Part shown: positions 1-8,796 of the stretch, one piece after another | Numbering within the stretch: the first letter of the stretch is position 1 | How the letters are laid out: each line of letters opens with the position of its first letter | Source: Makana argininalis_A | GTDB lineage: Bacteria > Pseudomonadota > Gammaproteobacteria > Enterobacterales > Enterobacteriaceae | Direction: 5' to 3' | NCBI GenBank assembly: GCA_044442745.1 | Contig: JBISJS010000001.1 | Coordinates: forward strand, 186,001-250,000 | Length of the DNA: 64,000 bases | Notes under the pieces: generated by a model | The model's input: only the letters and a program-made list of their open reading frames with translations | Told to the model about the DNA's origin: nothing | Database searches by the model: none | Position numbers and translations under genes: made by a program

Positions 1-679
1 ATAAATGAGCATAAAATGGTATTGGTGCATTTATAGATTTTAATATATTAATTTGTCTAGGGGTATTATTAATATGATCTTCGCCTCTTATAATATGACT
101 AATATTCATATCTAAATCATCTACAATAACACAAAAATTATATGTAAATGAGCCATCAGTTCTTTGTAAGATTAAATCATCTAATTCAATATTTTTAAAT
201 TCTATATTTCCTCTAATTATGTCTTTAAAAAAAACCGATCCAGTTTGAGGATTATTAAATCTAATAACATAATTTTTATTTTTAAAATAACTATTGTTTT
301 TTTTACAAAAACCGTCATATTTAGGTTTCTTTCCTAAATAAATTTGATTTTTTCTTAAATTTTGTAATCTTTCTATTGAACAATAGCATTTATATGCTTT
401 TCCATTTAATATCATTTTATTAATAATTGCATTATAACGTTTTAATCTTAATTTTTGAAAATAAGGACCTTCATCCCAATTTATATTTAACCATTTCATA
501 CTATTTATTATAGATTTTATGCTATTTTTTTTGAAACGTTTATTATCTGTATCTTCGATTCTAAAAATAAACTTTCCTTTTTTACTTCTAGCAAATAACC
601 ATGAAAATAAAGCAGTACGAATACTACCTATATGTAAACATCCAGTAGGGCTAGGTGCAAAACGAGTTTTAATTATCAT
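1..679 (-). CDS. gltX: Glutamyl-tRNA synthetase, N-terminal part (cut by window edge)
   Basis: Class I aminoacyl-tRNA synthetase that charges tRNA-Glu. The reverse-strand reading frame opens with ATG and reads MIIKTRFAPSPTGCLHIGS, the class I Rossmann start with the HIGH-type motif HIGS. Further in, the conserved DDLILQRTDGSFTYNF and IRGEDHINNTPRQ blocks are seen. About 226 residues are present of the usual roughly 470, and the C-terminal half lies outside the window. The divergent neighbours are tRNA-Val and tRNA-Lys, as in the E. coli gltX / valU-lysV arrangement. Nothing in the visible part looks broken. Confidence 0.95.
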   Translation of the reverse strand, partial: MIIKTRFAPSPTGCLHIGSIRTALFSWLFARSKKGKFIFRIEDTDNKRFKKNSIKSIINSMKWLNINWDEGPYFQKLRLKRYNAIINKMILNGKAYKCYCSIERLQNLRKNQIYLGKKPKYDGFCKKNNSYFKNKNYVIRFNNPQTGSVFFKDIIRGNIEFKNIELDDLILQRTDGSFTYNFCVIVDDLDMNISHIIRGEDHINNTPRQINILKSINAPIPFYAHL

Positions 680-876
680 ATTTTTAAAAAATTTATAATT
701 AAATTTAATTAATTCAAATATTTATATTTATTAATATTTTATTTATATAATATTAATATTATTAAAATAATGATATAATTTTAAATAAAAAATAAATTTT
801 ATCATAAAAATAAACTTAATTATAGTTGTTTAAATAAATTTAATATTTAATTTTTAAAAATTTTTTGATAAAACAG

Positions 877-904
877 TTGACTATTTAAGTATTTTTCTTA
901 TAAA
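877..904 (+). promoter_or_regulatory. Sigma70-type promoter of the tRNA-Val/tRNA-Lys unit
   Basis: TTGACT (877-882) and TATAAA (899-904) are separated by 16 bases and end 11 bases before the first base of tRNA-Val. Spacing and position fit a stable-RNA promoter. In sequence this AT-rich the -10 alone would mean little; the near-consensus -35 and the placement carry the call. Confidence 0.6.
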
Positions 905-915
905 ATATATTATAA

Positions 916-988
916 AGGTGATTAGCTCAGATGGAAGAGCACCTCCCTTACAAGGAGGGGGTCGGCGGTTCAAATCCGTCATCACCTA
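916..988 (+). tRNA. tRNA-Val (anticodon TAC)
   Basis: A seven-pair acceptor stem AGGTGAT/ATCACCT, D-arm, anticodon loop CTTACAA with TAC, and T-arm GGCGGTTCAAATCCGTC are all visible. It is close to E. coli valU-type tRNA. It is followed five bases later by tRNA-Lys, as in E. coli next to gltX. No CCA is encoded. Confidence 0.96.
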
Positions 989-993
989 AGAAA

Positions 994-1066
994 GGGTCGT
1001 TAGCTCAGTTGGTAGAGCAGTTGACTTTTAATCAATTGGTCACAGGTTCGAATCCTGTACGACCCA
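994..1066 (+). tRNA. tRNA-Lys (anticodon TTT)
   Basis: Acceptor GGGTCGT/ACGACCC, anticodon TTT in the loop ACTTTTAAT, and T-arm CAGGTTCGAATCCTG make a standard cloverleaf. It is probably co-transcribed with the preceding tRNA-Val from the promoter at 877-904. The CCA end is not encoded. Confidence 0.96.
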
Positions 1067-1245
1067 AATTTATATAAATTTAAAATTAACAGTAATTTAT
1101 TTTATTAAATTAAAAAATTTAAAATAAATAAAAATAATTTTTTGAATATTAAAGGTGTGAATAATTATATGTGTATTAAATTTATTTTATTAATTATAAA
1201 ATTAATTTTATTTATAATAAATAATTTTAATATTAATTAACATTT

Positions 1246-1294
1246 AAATATCAGTCAAAAAATTTAAAAAATTTTATTAAATTGACTGATATTT
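1246..1294 (+). terminator. Hairpin plus T-run between tRNA-Lys and gapA
   Basis: A perfect 13-bp inverted repeat, AAATATCAGTCAA at 1246-1258 and its complement at 1282-1294, is followed on the + strand by TTT and a long T-rich stretch. It most likely ends the tRNA transcript. It also lies just past the end of gapA on the other strand, so it may serve both. Confidence 0.7.
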
Positions 1295-1316
1295 TTTATA
1301 ATTTTTTTTTTTTTTT

Positions 1317-2321
1317 TTATATATGGTTATTTATATACATTATTAACTCTAATACTTTATTAGAATATCCTGTTTCATTATCATACCAAGAAACTAATTT
1401 AATAAAATTGTTATTTAACATTAAACTTGTTTTAGAATCAAATATAGAAATTAATTTATTTCCATTAAAATCACTTGAAACAACTTCTTCATCTGTATAA
1501 CCTAGTATACCTTTTAAATCTGTTTTAGAAGCATTTTTAATTACATAACAAATTTCTTTATATGTAGTTGGATTATCCAATCTAACAGTTAAATCAACAA
1601 CAGAAACATTAATTGTAGGAACACGAAATGATATTCCGGTTATTTTACCATCAAGATCAGGTATTATTTTACCTACTGCTTTAGCAGCACCTGTAGAAGA
1701 AGGAATAATATTATAAGAAGCACTTCTCCCCCCCCTCCAGTCTTTTAATGATGAACTATCAACTGTTTTTTGTGTTGATGTAGTTGAATGGACTGTTGTC
1801 ATAAAAGCTTCAACTATTCCAAAATTATCATTTAATACTTTAGCTATAGGAGCTACACAATTAGTAGTGCATGAGGCATTAGATATTATTTTTTGATTAT
1901 TATATGTTTTATGATTAACACCCATCACAAACATTGGAGTATCATCTATTGATGGACCTGTTATTATTACTTTTTTAGCACCTGACATTATATGATAATT
2001 AGCATATTCTTTATTTAAGAAAAATCCAGTAGATTCAATTACAATATCTACATTAACTTTATTCCAATTTATATTTCTAGGATCTTTTTCATGAAAACAT
2101 TTTATTTTTTTGTCATTATCAATAATTAAATTATCATTTTCTATTTTTATTTTTTTTTTAAAAATACCATGTATAGTATCATACTTTAACATATATGCTA
2201 TATGATCTATTGGTATTATATCATTTATACCAACTATTTCTATTTGTTTAAATTCTTGAGCTTCTCTAAAGAGAATGCGACCTATACGTCCAAATCCATT
2301 TATTCCTATTTTAATAGTCAT
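1317..2321 (-). CDS. gapA: Glyceraldehyde-3-phosphate dehydrogenase
   Basis: NAD-dependent glycolytic enzyme converting glyceraldehyde 3-phosphate to 1,3-bisphosphoglycerate in the cytosol. The 334-residue length matches the family. The N-terminal Rossmann motif GINGFGRIGR, the catalytic cysteine block SNASCTTNCVAP, and the C-terminal VSWYDNETGYSNKV are intact. With pfkA, pykF and eno in the same window it shows retained glycolysis. Monocistronic here: the tRNA unit ends convergently below it and rlmB lies 64 bases upstream on the same strand. Confidence 0.97.
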   Translation of the reverse strand: MTIKIGINGFGRIGRILFREAQEFKQIEIVGINDIIPIDHIAYMLKYDTIHGIFKKKIKIENDNLIIDNDKKIKCFHEKDPRNINWNKVNVDIVIESTGFFLNKEYANYHIMSGAKKVIITGPSIDDTPMFVMGVNHKTYNNQKIISNASCTTNCVAPIAKVLNDNFGIVEAFMTTVHSTTSTQKTVDSSSLKDWRGGRSASYNIIPSSTGAAKAVGKIIPDLDGKITGISFRVPTINVSVVDLTVRLDNPTTYKEICYVIKNASKTDLKGILGYTDEEVVSSDFNGNKLISIFDSKTSLMLNNNFIKLVSWYDNETGYSNKVLELIMYINNHI

Positions 2322-2385
2322 ATTTTATACCATCTATATTTGAAAATATATATTGAATTAAAACTAAATTAATTAATTTTTATAT

Positions 2386-3123
2386 TTAATTATAAATACG
2401 TTTTCTAATGATTTCAAAAAGTAAAATTCCTGTAGCAACAGAAACATTTAATGATGAAATAAATCCTAACATTGGAATACTTACAAGTATATCACAATTC
2501 TTTTTAGTTAATTTTCTTAACCCTTTGTCTTCTGAGCCTACAACTAAAGCTAACGAACCTGATATTTTAATATTAAAAATATTATTTTTAGAATTAATAA
2601 CAGACCCTATTATATAAATATTATTTTTTTTTAATAAAATTAATGTTCTTGATATATTAATAACTTTTATTATTTTTAAATTATAAATTGATCCACTAGA
2701 TACTTTTTCAACAGTAGAATTAATAGGTGATGATCTATTTTTAGGTATAATAACAATATTAACACCTGCGGCTTCAGCAGATCTTAAACAAGCACCTAAA
2801 TTATGTGGATCTTTTATACCATCTAAAACTAATATTATATTTTTTTTTCTTTTTTTTAAAATATTTAGTAAATCATTTTCATTATTTTGTTTTATATTTT
2901 TGATTAAAGCAAAAATACCTTGATGTAATTTTTTATTAATTTTATTTAAAATAAATTTATTATTATTTAATTTTATTTTAATACCTTTTTTATAAATTTT
3001 TATTAATAATTTTTTTAAACGAGAACTATTATTCTTTTTAAATAAGTAAACACATATTAAAATATCTGGATTTATTTTATAAACTTCATTTATAGTATGA
3101 ATACCATATATAATTTTAAACAT
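2386..3123 (-). CDS. rlmB: 23S rRNA (guanosine-2'-O-)-methyltransferase RlmB
   Basis: SPOUT-class methyltransferase that makes 2'-O-methyl-G2251 in 23S rRNA. The 245 residues carry an N-terminal substrate-binding domain and the SPOUT core: LDGIKDPHNLGACLRSAEAAG, the NRSSPIN motif, LALVVGSEDKGLR, and the C-terminal knot segment IPMLGFISSLNVSVATGI. Full length against the E. coli protein (243). Same strand as miaA upstream. The choice among TrmH/RlmB paralogs rests on the N-terminal YGIH start and the length. Confidence 0.9.
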   Translation of the reverse strand: MFKIIYGIHTINEVYKINPDILICVYLFKKNNSSRLKKLLIKIYKKGIKIKLNNNKFILNKINKKLHQGIFALIKNIKQNNENDLLNILKKRKKNIILVLDGIKDPHNLGACLRSAEAAGVNIVIIPKNRSSPINSTVEKVSSGSIYNLKIIKVINISRTLILLKKNNIYIIGSVINSKNNIFNIKISGSLALVVGSEDKGLRKLTKKNCDILVSIPMLGFISSLNVSVATGILLFEIIRKRIYN

Positions 3124-3248
3124 TATTTTAATTATTTAAGATAATTTAATTTATTAAATTATTTAAATTTAAATAATTTATTTTATTTAAATAAATATAA
3201 TAAAAAATCTAAAATAAAATATAATTTATATATTATATATATTGATAA

Positions 3249-4190
3249 TTAATTATAAATTATATTTAAAATGTTTTTAACATTATCTTTAATATTTATT
3301 CCATTAATATAATTAATATTATTTATTTTTTTTATCCAATTTATTTGTTTTTTTACAAGATTTATATTGGATCTTATTACTTGTATGATCATATTTTCAT
3401 ATTTTATGTTTCCTAAAATATATTCATACATTTGTCTATATCCAATACATTTCATAGAAATCATATTTCGATTAATTTTTTTTTTATTTATTAGATTTTT
3501 TACTTCATATTCAAATCCATTATTTAACATTTTATTAAATCTTTTATAAATTTTATTATAAATTAATTCAATATTTACAGGAAATATTGCAAAAATATAC
3601 ATTTTATATTTTAATGTACTATATTTTTTTTTAATTAAATATGTTTTTTTTTTATTTGCAATAAAGTTAATTTCTAATGCTCTTGATATTCTTTTAAAAT
3701 CATTAAAATGAATTTTGTTTGCTGTATTTTTATCAATTTTATATAAAATATTATATAATCCAATGTTTCCTATTTCTTTTTGTTTTTTTTTAATTAAATA
3801 TCTTATTTTTAAATTAGGAGGTGGTAATATAGGAAAACCTTCTATTAACATTTTAAAGTAAAGAATACTACCGCCAACTAATAAAGGTATTTTACCTAAT
3901 TTAGTAATTTTTTTCATTTTATTAATTGCATCTAAACAAAAATTGATCGACGAATATGTTTCACATGGTTCTTTAATATTAATTAAATGATGAGTATTAT
4001 TAAATAAAGTTTTTAAATTAGGTTTATTTGTTCCTATATTCATTTCTTTATAAATTAAAGCTGAGTCTACACTTATAATTTCAGATGATATATATTTTTT
4101 TAAATTAATTGCTAAATTAGTTTTTCCTGATGCAGTTGGGCCCATAATAAATATGGTTTTTGGATACAAATTAGATTTATAAAAATTCAT
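3249..4190 (-). CDS. miaA: tRNA dimethylallyltransferase
   Basis: Adds a dimethylallyl group to A37 of tRNAs reading UNN codons. The 313 residues start with the P-loop GPTASGKTNLA, followed by SVDSALIYKEMNIGT, the LVGGSILYFKML substrate block and the tRNA-contacting region with GYRQMYEY. Length is close to the E. coli enzyme (316). The protein is very lysine- and asparagine-rich at its C-terminus but intact. hfq and mutL, its usual neighbours, are not here. Confidence 0.95.
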   Translation of the reverse strand: MNFYKSNLYPKTIFIMGPTASGKTNLAINLKKYISSEIISVDSALIYKEMNIGTNKPNLKTLFNNTHHLINIKEPCETYSSINFCLDAINKMKKITKLGKIPLLVGGSILYFKMLIEGFPILPPPNLKIRYLIKKKQKEIGNIGLYNILYKIDKNTANKIHFNDFKRISRALEINFIANKKKTYLIKKKYSTLKYKMYIFAIFPVNIELIYNKIYKRFNKMLNNGFEYEVKNLINKKKINRNMISMKCIGYRQMYEYILGNIKYENMIIQVIRSNINLVKKQINWIKKINNINYINGINIKDNVKNILNIIYN

Positions 4191-4230
4191 ATTTTATTTT
4201 ATATAAAAATATTATATAATATTTTTATTA

Positions 4231-4304
<74 letters not shown>

Positions 4305-4487
4305 TCTAATATTTATAATATACTTTAATTATAAATAAAATGCAACTTTTTATTTTAAAATATAAAAAATATATTTTTATATTAAAATATATTAATTAAT
4401 ATTATTAGATAATAAATTTATATTTTATAAATTTAATAAATAAACAATATTTAATATTTAATTTTTTAAATTATTTTTCAAAAATCT

Positions 4488-4964
4488 TTAAATTAAATAT
4501 TTTTGTGAATAAAAATGTGCAATAGCCATTGCTAATGCATCTGATTCATCATTTTTTATATTAAAAGGAAGTTTAAATAAATTAATAATAAAGTTTTTAA
4601 CATCATTTTTATTTGCTGATCCTATTCCTGTCACCAGTTTTTTAACTTTACTAGATGTATATTCAAAAATTAATAAATTCAAATTAATAGCTGCTATAAT
4701 AGCAACACCTCTTGCTTGACTAAGCTTAATAATTGAATTAGTATTTTTATAAATAAAAACTTTTTCAATTGATAAACATTTAGGTTTGAATTTTTTAATT
4801 ATATTTGTTAATTCTGAATAAATAATTTTTAATCTATCACTTAAATTATTTAACTTTGTTAAAATACAACCACTTTTGATATAAACTATTTTTTTTTTAT
4901 ATTCACGTATAATACCATATCCTGTAATTCTATATCCTGGATCAATACCTAATATTATTGTCAT
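4488..4964 (-). CDS. ruvC: Crossover junction endodeoxyribonuclease RuvC
   Basis: Holliday-junction resolvase. The acidic catalytic set is present: Asp in ILGIDPG, Glu in LSIEKVF, and the Asp pair in DESDALA. I start at the ATG giving MTIILGIDPG, which matches the E. coli N-terminus; a GTG three codons upstream is also in frame. About 158 residues, slightly shorter at the C-terminus than E. coli (173). aspS lies upstream as in E. coli, but nudB and yebC between them are gone and ruvA/ruvB do not follow. Confidence 0.93.
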   Translation of the reverse strand: MTIILGIDPGYRITGYGIIREYKKKIVYIKSGCILTKLNNLSDRLKIIYSELTNIIKKFKPKCLSIEKVFIYKNTNSIIKLSQARGVAIIAAINLNLLIFEYTSSKVKKLVTGIGSANKNDVKNFIINLFKLPFNIKNDESDALAMAIAHFYSQKYLI

Positions 4965-5321
4965 ATAATTCACTTTTAAATAAATTAAGTATGATTTAAT
5001 TAATTAAAATATTTTTAAAAATATTTTAAATATTAATATTTTTTAAAAAATTTTTAACAAATAAATAATATTTATTATTTAAATATTAAAAATTAATTTT
5101 TAAATTATATATTATTTGTTAATTATTTTATGTATATATTTAATATATATAAATATATTAAATTAATAATAATGTTTGGAATTTTATTTCAAAATATATA
5201 TTTTATTTTTATTTAATTTTAATAAATTGTTTATTTTTAAATAATTTAATAATAAATATATTATAACTTTTTAATATAATTATATTTTATTAAATTTATT
5301 TTTTAATAAATTATTATTTAT
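4965..5321. other. Gene-free AT-rich spacer between ruvC and aspS
   Basis: Roughly 350 bases of almost pure A+T with no reading frame or RNA fold I can defend. In E. coli this interval holds nudB and yebC, so I infer it is the eroded remains of those genes. I find no recognisable residue blocks from either. Confidence 0.6.
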
Positions 5322-7040
5322 TTAATTTATTAAATCAGGAGCGTTAATCATAAGATCTACTGCATTGGTAGTTTTTGGAAACGCAATAACATCGCGAATA
5401 TTATTAGTTCCAGTTAAAAGCATAACTAAACGATCTAAACCTAATGCAATACCCATATGAATGGGTGCGCCATATTTTAAAGCATTAAGAAAAAATCCAT
5501 ATTTTCTTTTTTGTTCACTTTCATTAATACCTAAAATTTTGAAAATAATTTTTTGTATATTGATATTATTAATACGAACAGAACCGCTTCCTATTTCATA
5601 TCCATTAATAACCAAATCAAATGAATTTGATATTACTTTTTTAGGACAATGTATAAGATTTTTATCATTTATTTTTTTTGGTGAAGTAAATGGATGATGA
5701 AAAGATTTTATTTTTTTATTTTTTCTTTTATAAAACATTGGAAAATCCACAATCCATACTGGTTTCCAAGAATTAATATTTGTTATATTTAAATCAAATC
5801 CAATTTTAGTACGTAAATAACCTAAAGCATTATTAACATTGATTAAATTACCTGAAATTATTAAAATAATGTCATTATTTTTTGATTTAGTTATAGATAT
5901 TATTTTTTTCATGATATTTATATCAAAAATATGATTAATTGAAACTTGTATACCATTTAATCCAATATCAATGTTTTTTATTTTAATCCATATAAAATTA
6001 TTTATTTTAAATAATTTTATTTTATTATAATAATTATTAATTTTTTTTCTACTTAAATATATACCTCCTGGTATTTTTAATGTTGATACTATTAAATTTT
6101 TATTTTTATTAAAATTATAAAAGGGGTTTATATTTTTTTTTTTAAATAATTTAGTTATATTAATTAATCTCATAGGATTACGTAGATCTGGTTTATCAGA
6201 ACCAAATTTATTAATAGATTCTTTATAAGTAATTTTTTTAAAATTACCTATATTTATTCCATATATATTTTTCCATAAATTTTTAATCAATTTTTCTATT
6301 ATTAAATGTAATTGTGATATTTTCATAAAAGATACTTCAATATCTATTTGTGTAAATTCTGGTTGTCTATCTGATCTTAAATCTTCATCACGAAAACATT
6401 TTACAATTTGATAATATTTATCAAATCCTGATAACATTAAAATTTGTTTAAATAGTTGGGGAGATTGAGGTAACGCATAAAATTTATTTTTATGTATTCT
6501 ACTTGGAACGATATAATCTCTTGATCCTTCATTTGTAGATTTAGTTAAAATTGGCGTTTCAATATCAAGAAATTTTTCAGAATTCATAAAATTACGAATT
6601 AAATGAGATATTTTTGAACGAGTTTTTATTCTATATGTCATATTACTACTTCTTAGATCAAGATATCTAAATTTCATTCTTTGATCTTCACTGTTATTTT
6701 TATTAAAATCTATAGGACATGATTTAGATTTATTAATAATATTTAATTCAGTAGCTAATACTTCAATATTATTTTTTTGAATTATATTATTTTTATTTTT
6801 GTCAGGTCTTTTTCTCACAATTCCTGTTATTTGAATACAATATTCATTACGTAAATTTTGAGCTAAATTAAATATTTTTATTATTTTATTATCAAATATA
6901 ATTTGTATCATACCTTCTATGTCACGAAGATCAATAAAAATAATTGATCCTAAATTACGAAATTTATTAACCCAGCCACATAATGTTACTTTTTGACCAA
7001 TATTAGATAAGTTTACATCTCCACAATATAAAGTACGCAT
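5322..7040 (-). CDS. aspS: Aspartyl-tRNA synthetase
   Basis: Class II synthetase charging tRNA-Asp. 572 residues: N-terminal OB-fold anticodon-binding domain (KVTLCGWVNKFRNLGSIIFIDLRD), the class II catalytic core with RYLDLRSS, the motif 2 segment CFRDEDLRSDRQPEFTQID, a shortened GAD insertion domain, and motif 3 GIALGLDRLVMLLTG. Slightly shorter than E. coli (590). It precedes ruvC on the same strand, a relic of the aspS-nudB-yebC-ruvC order. Confidence 0.97.
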   Translation of the reverse strand: MRTLYCGDVNLSNIGQKVTLCGWVNKFRNLGSIIFIDLRDIEGMIQIIFDNKIIKIFNLAQNLRNEYCIQITGIVRKRPDKNKNNIIQKNNIEVLATELNIINKSKSCPIDFNKNNSEDQRMKFRYLDLRSSNMTYRIKTRSKISHLIRNFMNSEKFLDIETPILTKSTNEGSRDYIVPSRIHKNKFYALPQSPQLFKQILMLSGFDKYYQIVKCFRDEDLRSDRQPEFTQIDIEVSFMKISQLHLIIEKLIKNLWKNIYGINIGNFKKITYKESINKFGSDKPDLRNPMRLINITKLFKKKNINPFYNFNKNKNLIVSTLKIPGGIYLSRKKINNYYNKIKLFKINNFIWIKIKNIDIGLNGIQVSINHIFDINIMKKIISITKSKNNDIILIISGNLINVNNALGYLRTKIGFDLNITNINSWKPVWIVDFPMFYKRKNKKIKSFHHPFTSPKKINDKNLIHCPKKVISNSFDLVINGYEIGSGSVRINNINIQKIIFKILGINESEQKRKYGFFLNALKYGAPIHMGIALGLDRLVMLLTGTNNIRDVIAFPKTTNAVDLMINAPDLIN

Positions 7041-7153
7041 TTAAATATACTCTTAATAAATAAATAAATTAAAATGATATTTTTAAAAATAAATAATGAA
7101 TATCATTTATTTTATATTTTTTAAAATTTAATTTAATTCTTATTAATAATTAA

Positions 7154-8632
7154 TTATTTGTATTTATTCCAAAATCTATTATCTTTTTTAATCATATTAA
7201 AAGAAGAAATAGGTCCCCATGTTCCAGCTTTATAAAGTTGTGGTTTATCATTTTCTATACTCCAAGCATTTATAATTGAGTCTATCCATTTCCATGATGC
7301 TTCTATTTCTTCTTTACTCACAAAAAAATTTTGCATTTCTTTCATTAATCCTAAAAATATACGATCATAATCATTTTCTATATAAGATTTATTTTTATTA
7401 AAATTTAATTTTGAATTTAATTCATTATAATATAATTGATATATATTATCTAATCCTGTTATATTATTTAGTAATTGAATACTTATTTCTTCATTGGGTT
7501 GAATACGTATAGTTAACTTATTATTACTATTTAATTTTTTAAAATGTTCTTTAAATAAAGACATAGATGGTTTTTTAAAATAAATAACAATTTCAGAATA
7601 TTTTGTTTTTAATCTTTTTCCTGTTCTTAAATAAAAAGGCACACCTGACCAAATTAAATTATCTATATTTACACGTATAGATACAAAAGTTTCTGTACAA
7701 CTATTTTTATTCGCATTTTTTTCTTTAATATAACCAGGTACTTTCTTACCTTTTATAAAGCCAGAAGTATATTGTCCTCTAACAGTTGTGTCTTTAATAT
7801 TACTATTATTAATAGGTCTAAGTGAACGTAAAATTTTTATTTTTTCATTTCTTATAAGATCATTAGTTAAACTTCTAGGTGGTGACATTGCTATTATAGT
7901 TAATATTTGTAACATATGACTTTGAACCATATCTCTCATTTGTCCAACCTTGTCAAAATAATTCCAACGATTTTCTATTCCTATATCTTCAGAAATTGTA
8001 ATTTGAACATGATCTATATAACGATTATTCCAAGTAGAAATAAATATAGAATTAGAAAATCTAAAAGCTAATAAATTTATTATAACTTTTTTACATAAAT
8101 AATGATCTATTCTATATATTTGTTTATTATTAAAATATTTAGACACTTGATCATTTATAATTTTATATGAAGATAAGTTAGTTCCTATTGGTTTTTCTAT
8201 AACTACATAACTTTTTTTATTATTTAATTTGGCTTTACCTAATCCTTGACAAATAGATCCAAAAGTTTTTGGAGGCATTGCAAAATAATTTATTGTTATT
8301 CTTTTATTTTGATTTAATTTATTACTTAATAATTTAAAATATTTAATTTTATTAATATCTAATTTACAAAATTTTAATCTTTTACTAAATTTTTCCCATA
8401 ATTTTTCATCTATTTGTTCTTTTATAAAAATTTTTAATGAGTTTTTAACTGATTTAATATAATTTGTAATATCCCAATTTATACGACTTACTCCTATTAT
8501 TTTTGTTTCTGGATGAATTAAATTTAATTTTTCTAATCTATATAATGATGGAAATAATTTACGATAAGATAAATCACCTTTAGTACCAAAAATAACTAAA
8601 TCACAAGCTTTTACTTTTGATTTAAATGACAT
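7154..8632 (-). CDS. zwf: Glucose-6-phosphate 1-dehydrogenase
   Basis: First step of the oxidative pentose phosphate pathway, producing NADPH. 492 residues, the normal length, with the NADP-binding start DLVIFGTKGDLSYRKLFPSLY, the EKPIGTNL block and the active-site stretch RIDHYLCKK. The family signature is DHYLGK, so the glycine is replaced by cysteine while His, Tyr and Lys remain. The neighbours (aspS, argS) are on the same strand with 110-160 base gaps. No pgl or gnd is seen in the window. Confidence 0.96.
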   Translation of the reverse strand: MSFKSKVKACDLVIFGTKGDLSYRKLFPSLYRLEKLNLIHPETKIIGVSRINWDITNYIKSVKNSLKIFIKEQIDEKLWEKFSKRLKFCKLDINKIKYFKLLSNKLNQNKRITINYFAMPPKTFGSICQGLGKAKLNNKKSYVVIEKPIGTNLSSYKIINDQVSKYFNNKQIYRIDHYLCKKVIINLLAFRFSNSIFISTWNNRYIDHVQITISEDIGIENRWNYFDKVGQMRDMVQSHMLQILTIIAMSPPRSLTNDLIRNEKIKILRSLRPINNSNIKDTTVRGQYTSGFIKGKKVPGYIKEKNANKNSCTETFVSIRVNIDNLIWSGVPFYLRTGKRLKTKYSEIVIYFKKPSMSLFKEHFKKLNSNNKLTIRIQPNEEISIQLLNNITGLDNIYQLYYNELNSKLNFNKNKSYIENDYDRIFLGLMKEMQNFFVSKEEIEASWKWIDSIINAWSIENDKPQLYKAGTWGPISSFNMIKKDNRFWNKYK

Positions 8633-8796
8633 ATTTTTTCCTTTTTATTAAATTTATATATTATATACATAAATAATATATATTTTTAAAAAAATATTAT
8701 GTTAATTAATAATTTTAAATTTTTTAAAAATATTAAATATATATAAATTAATTTTATTTAATTTAAATAAAAATTTTTATAATTATTAAATAATAT

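Noticed and set aside
1169..1240. 23-codon hydrophobic ORF on the + strand with AAGGTG upstream
   Set aside because: Any A/T-rich spacer codes for Ile/Leu/Phe strings, the ribosome site is 11 bases away, and there is no homology I recognise.
3140..3185. 26-bp AT palindrome between rlmB and miaA
   Set aside because: Perfect but short enough to expect several in 64 kb at this composition.
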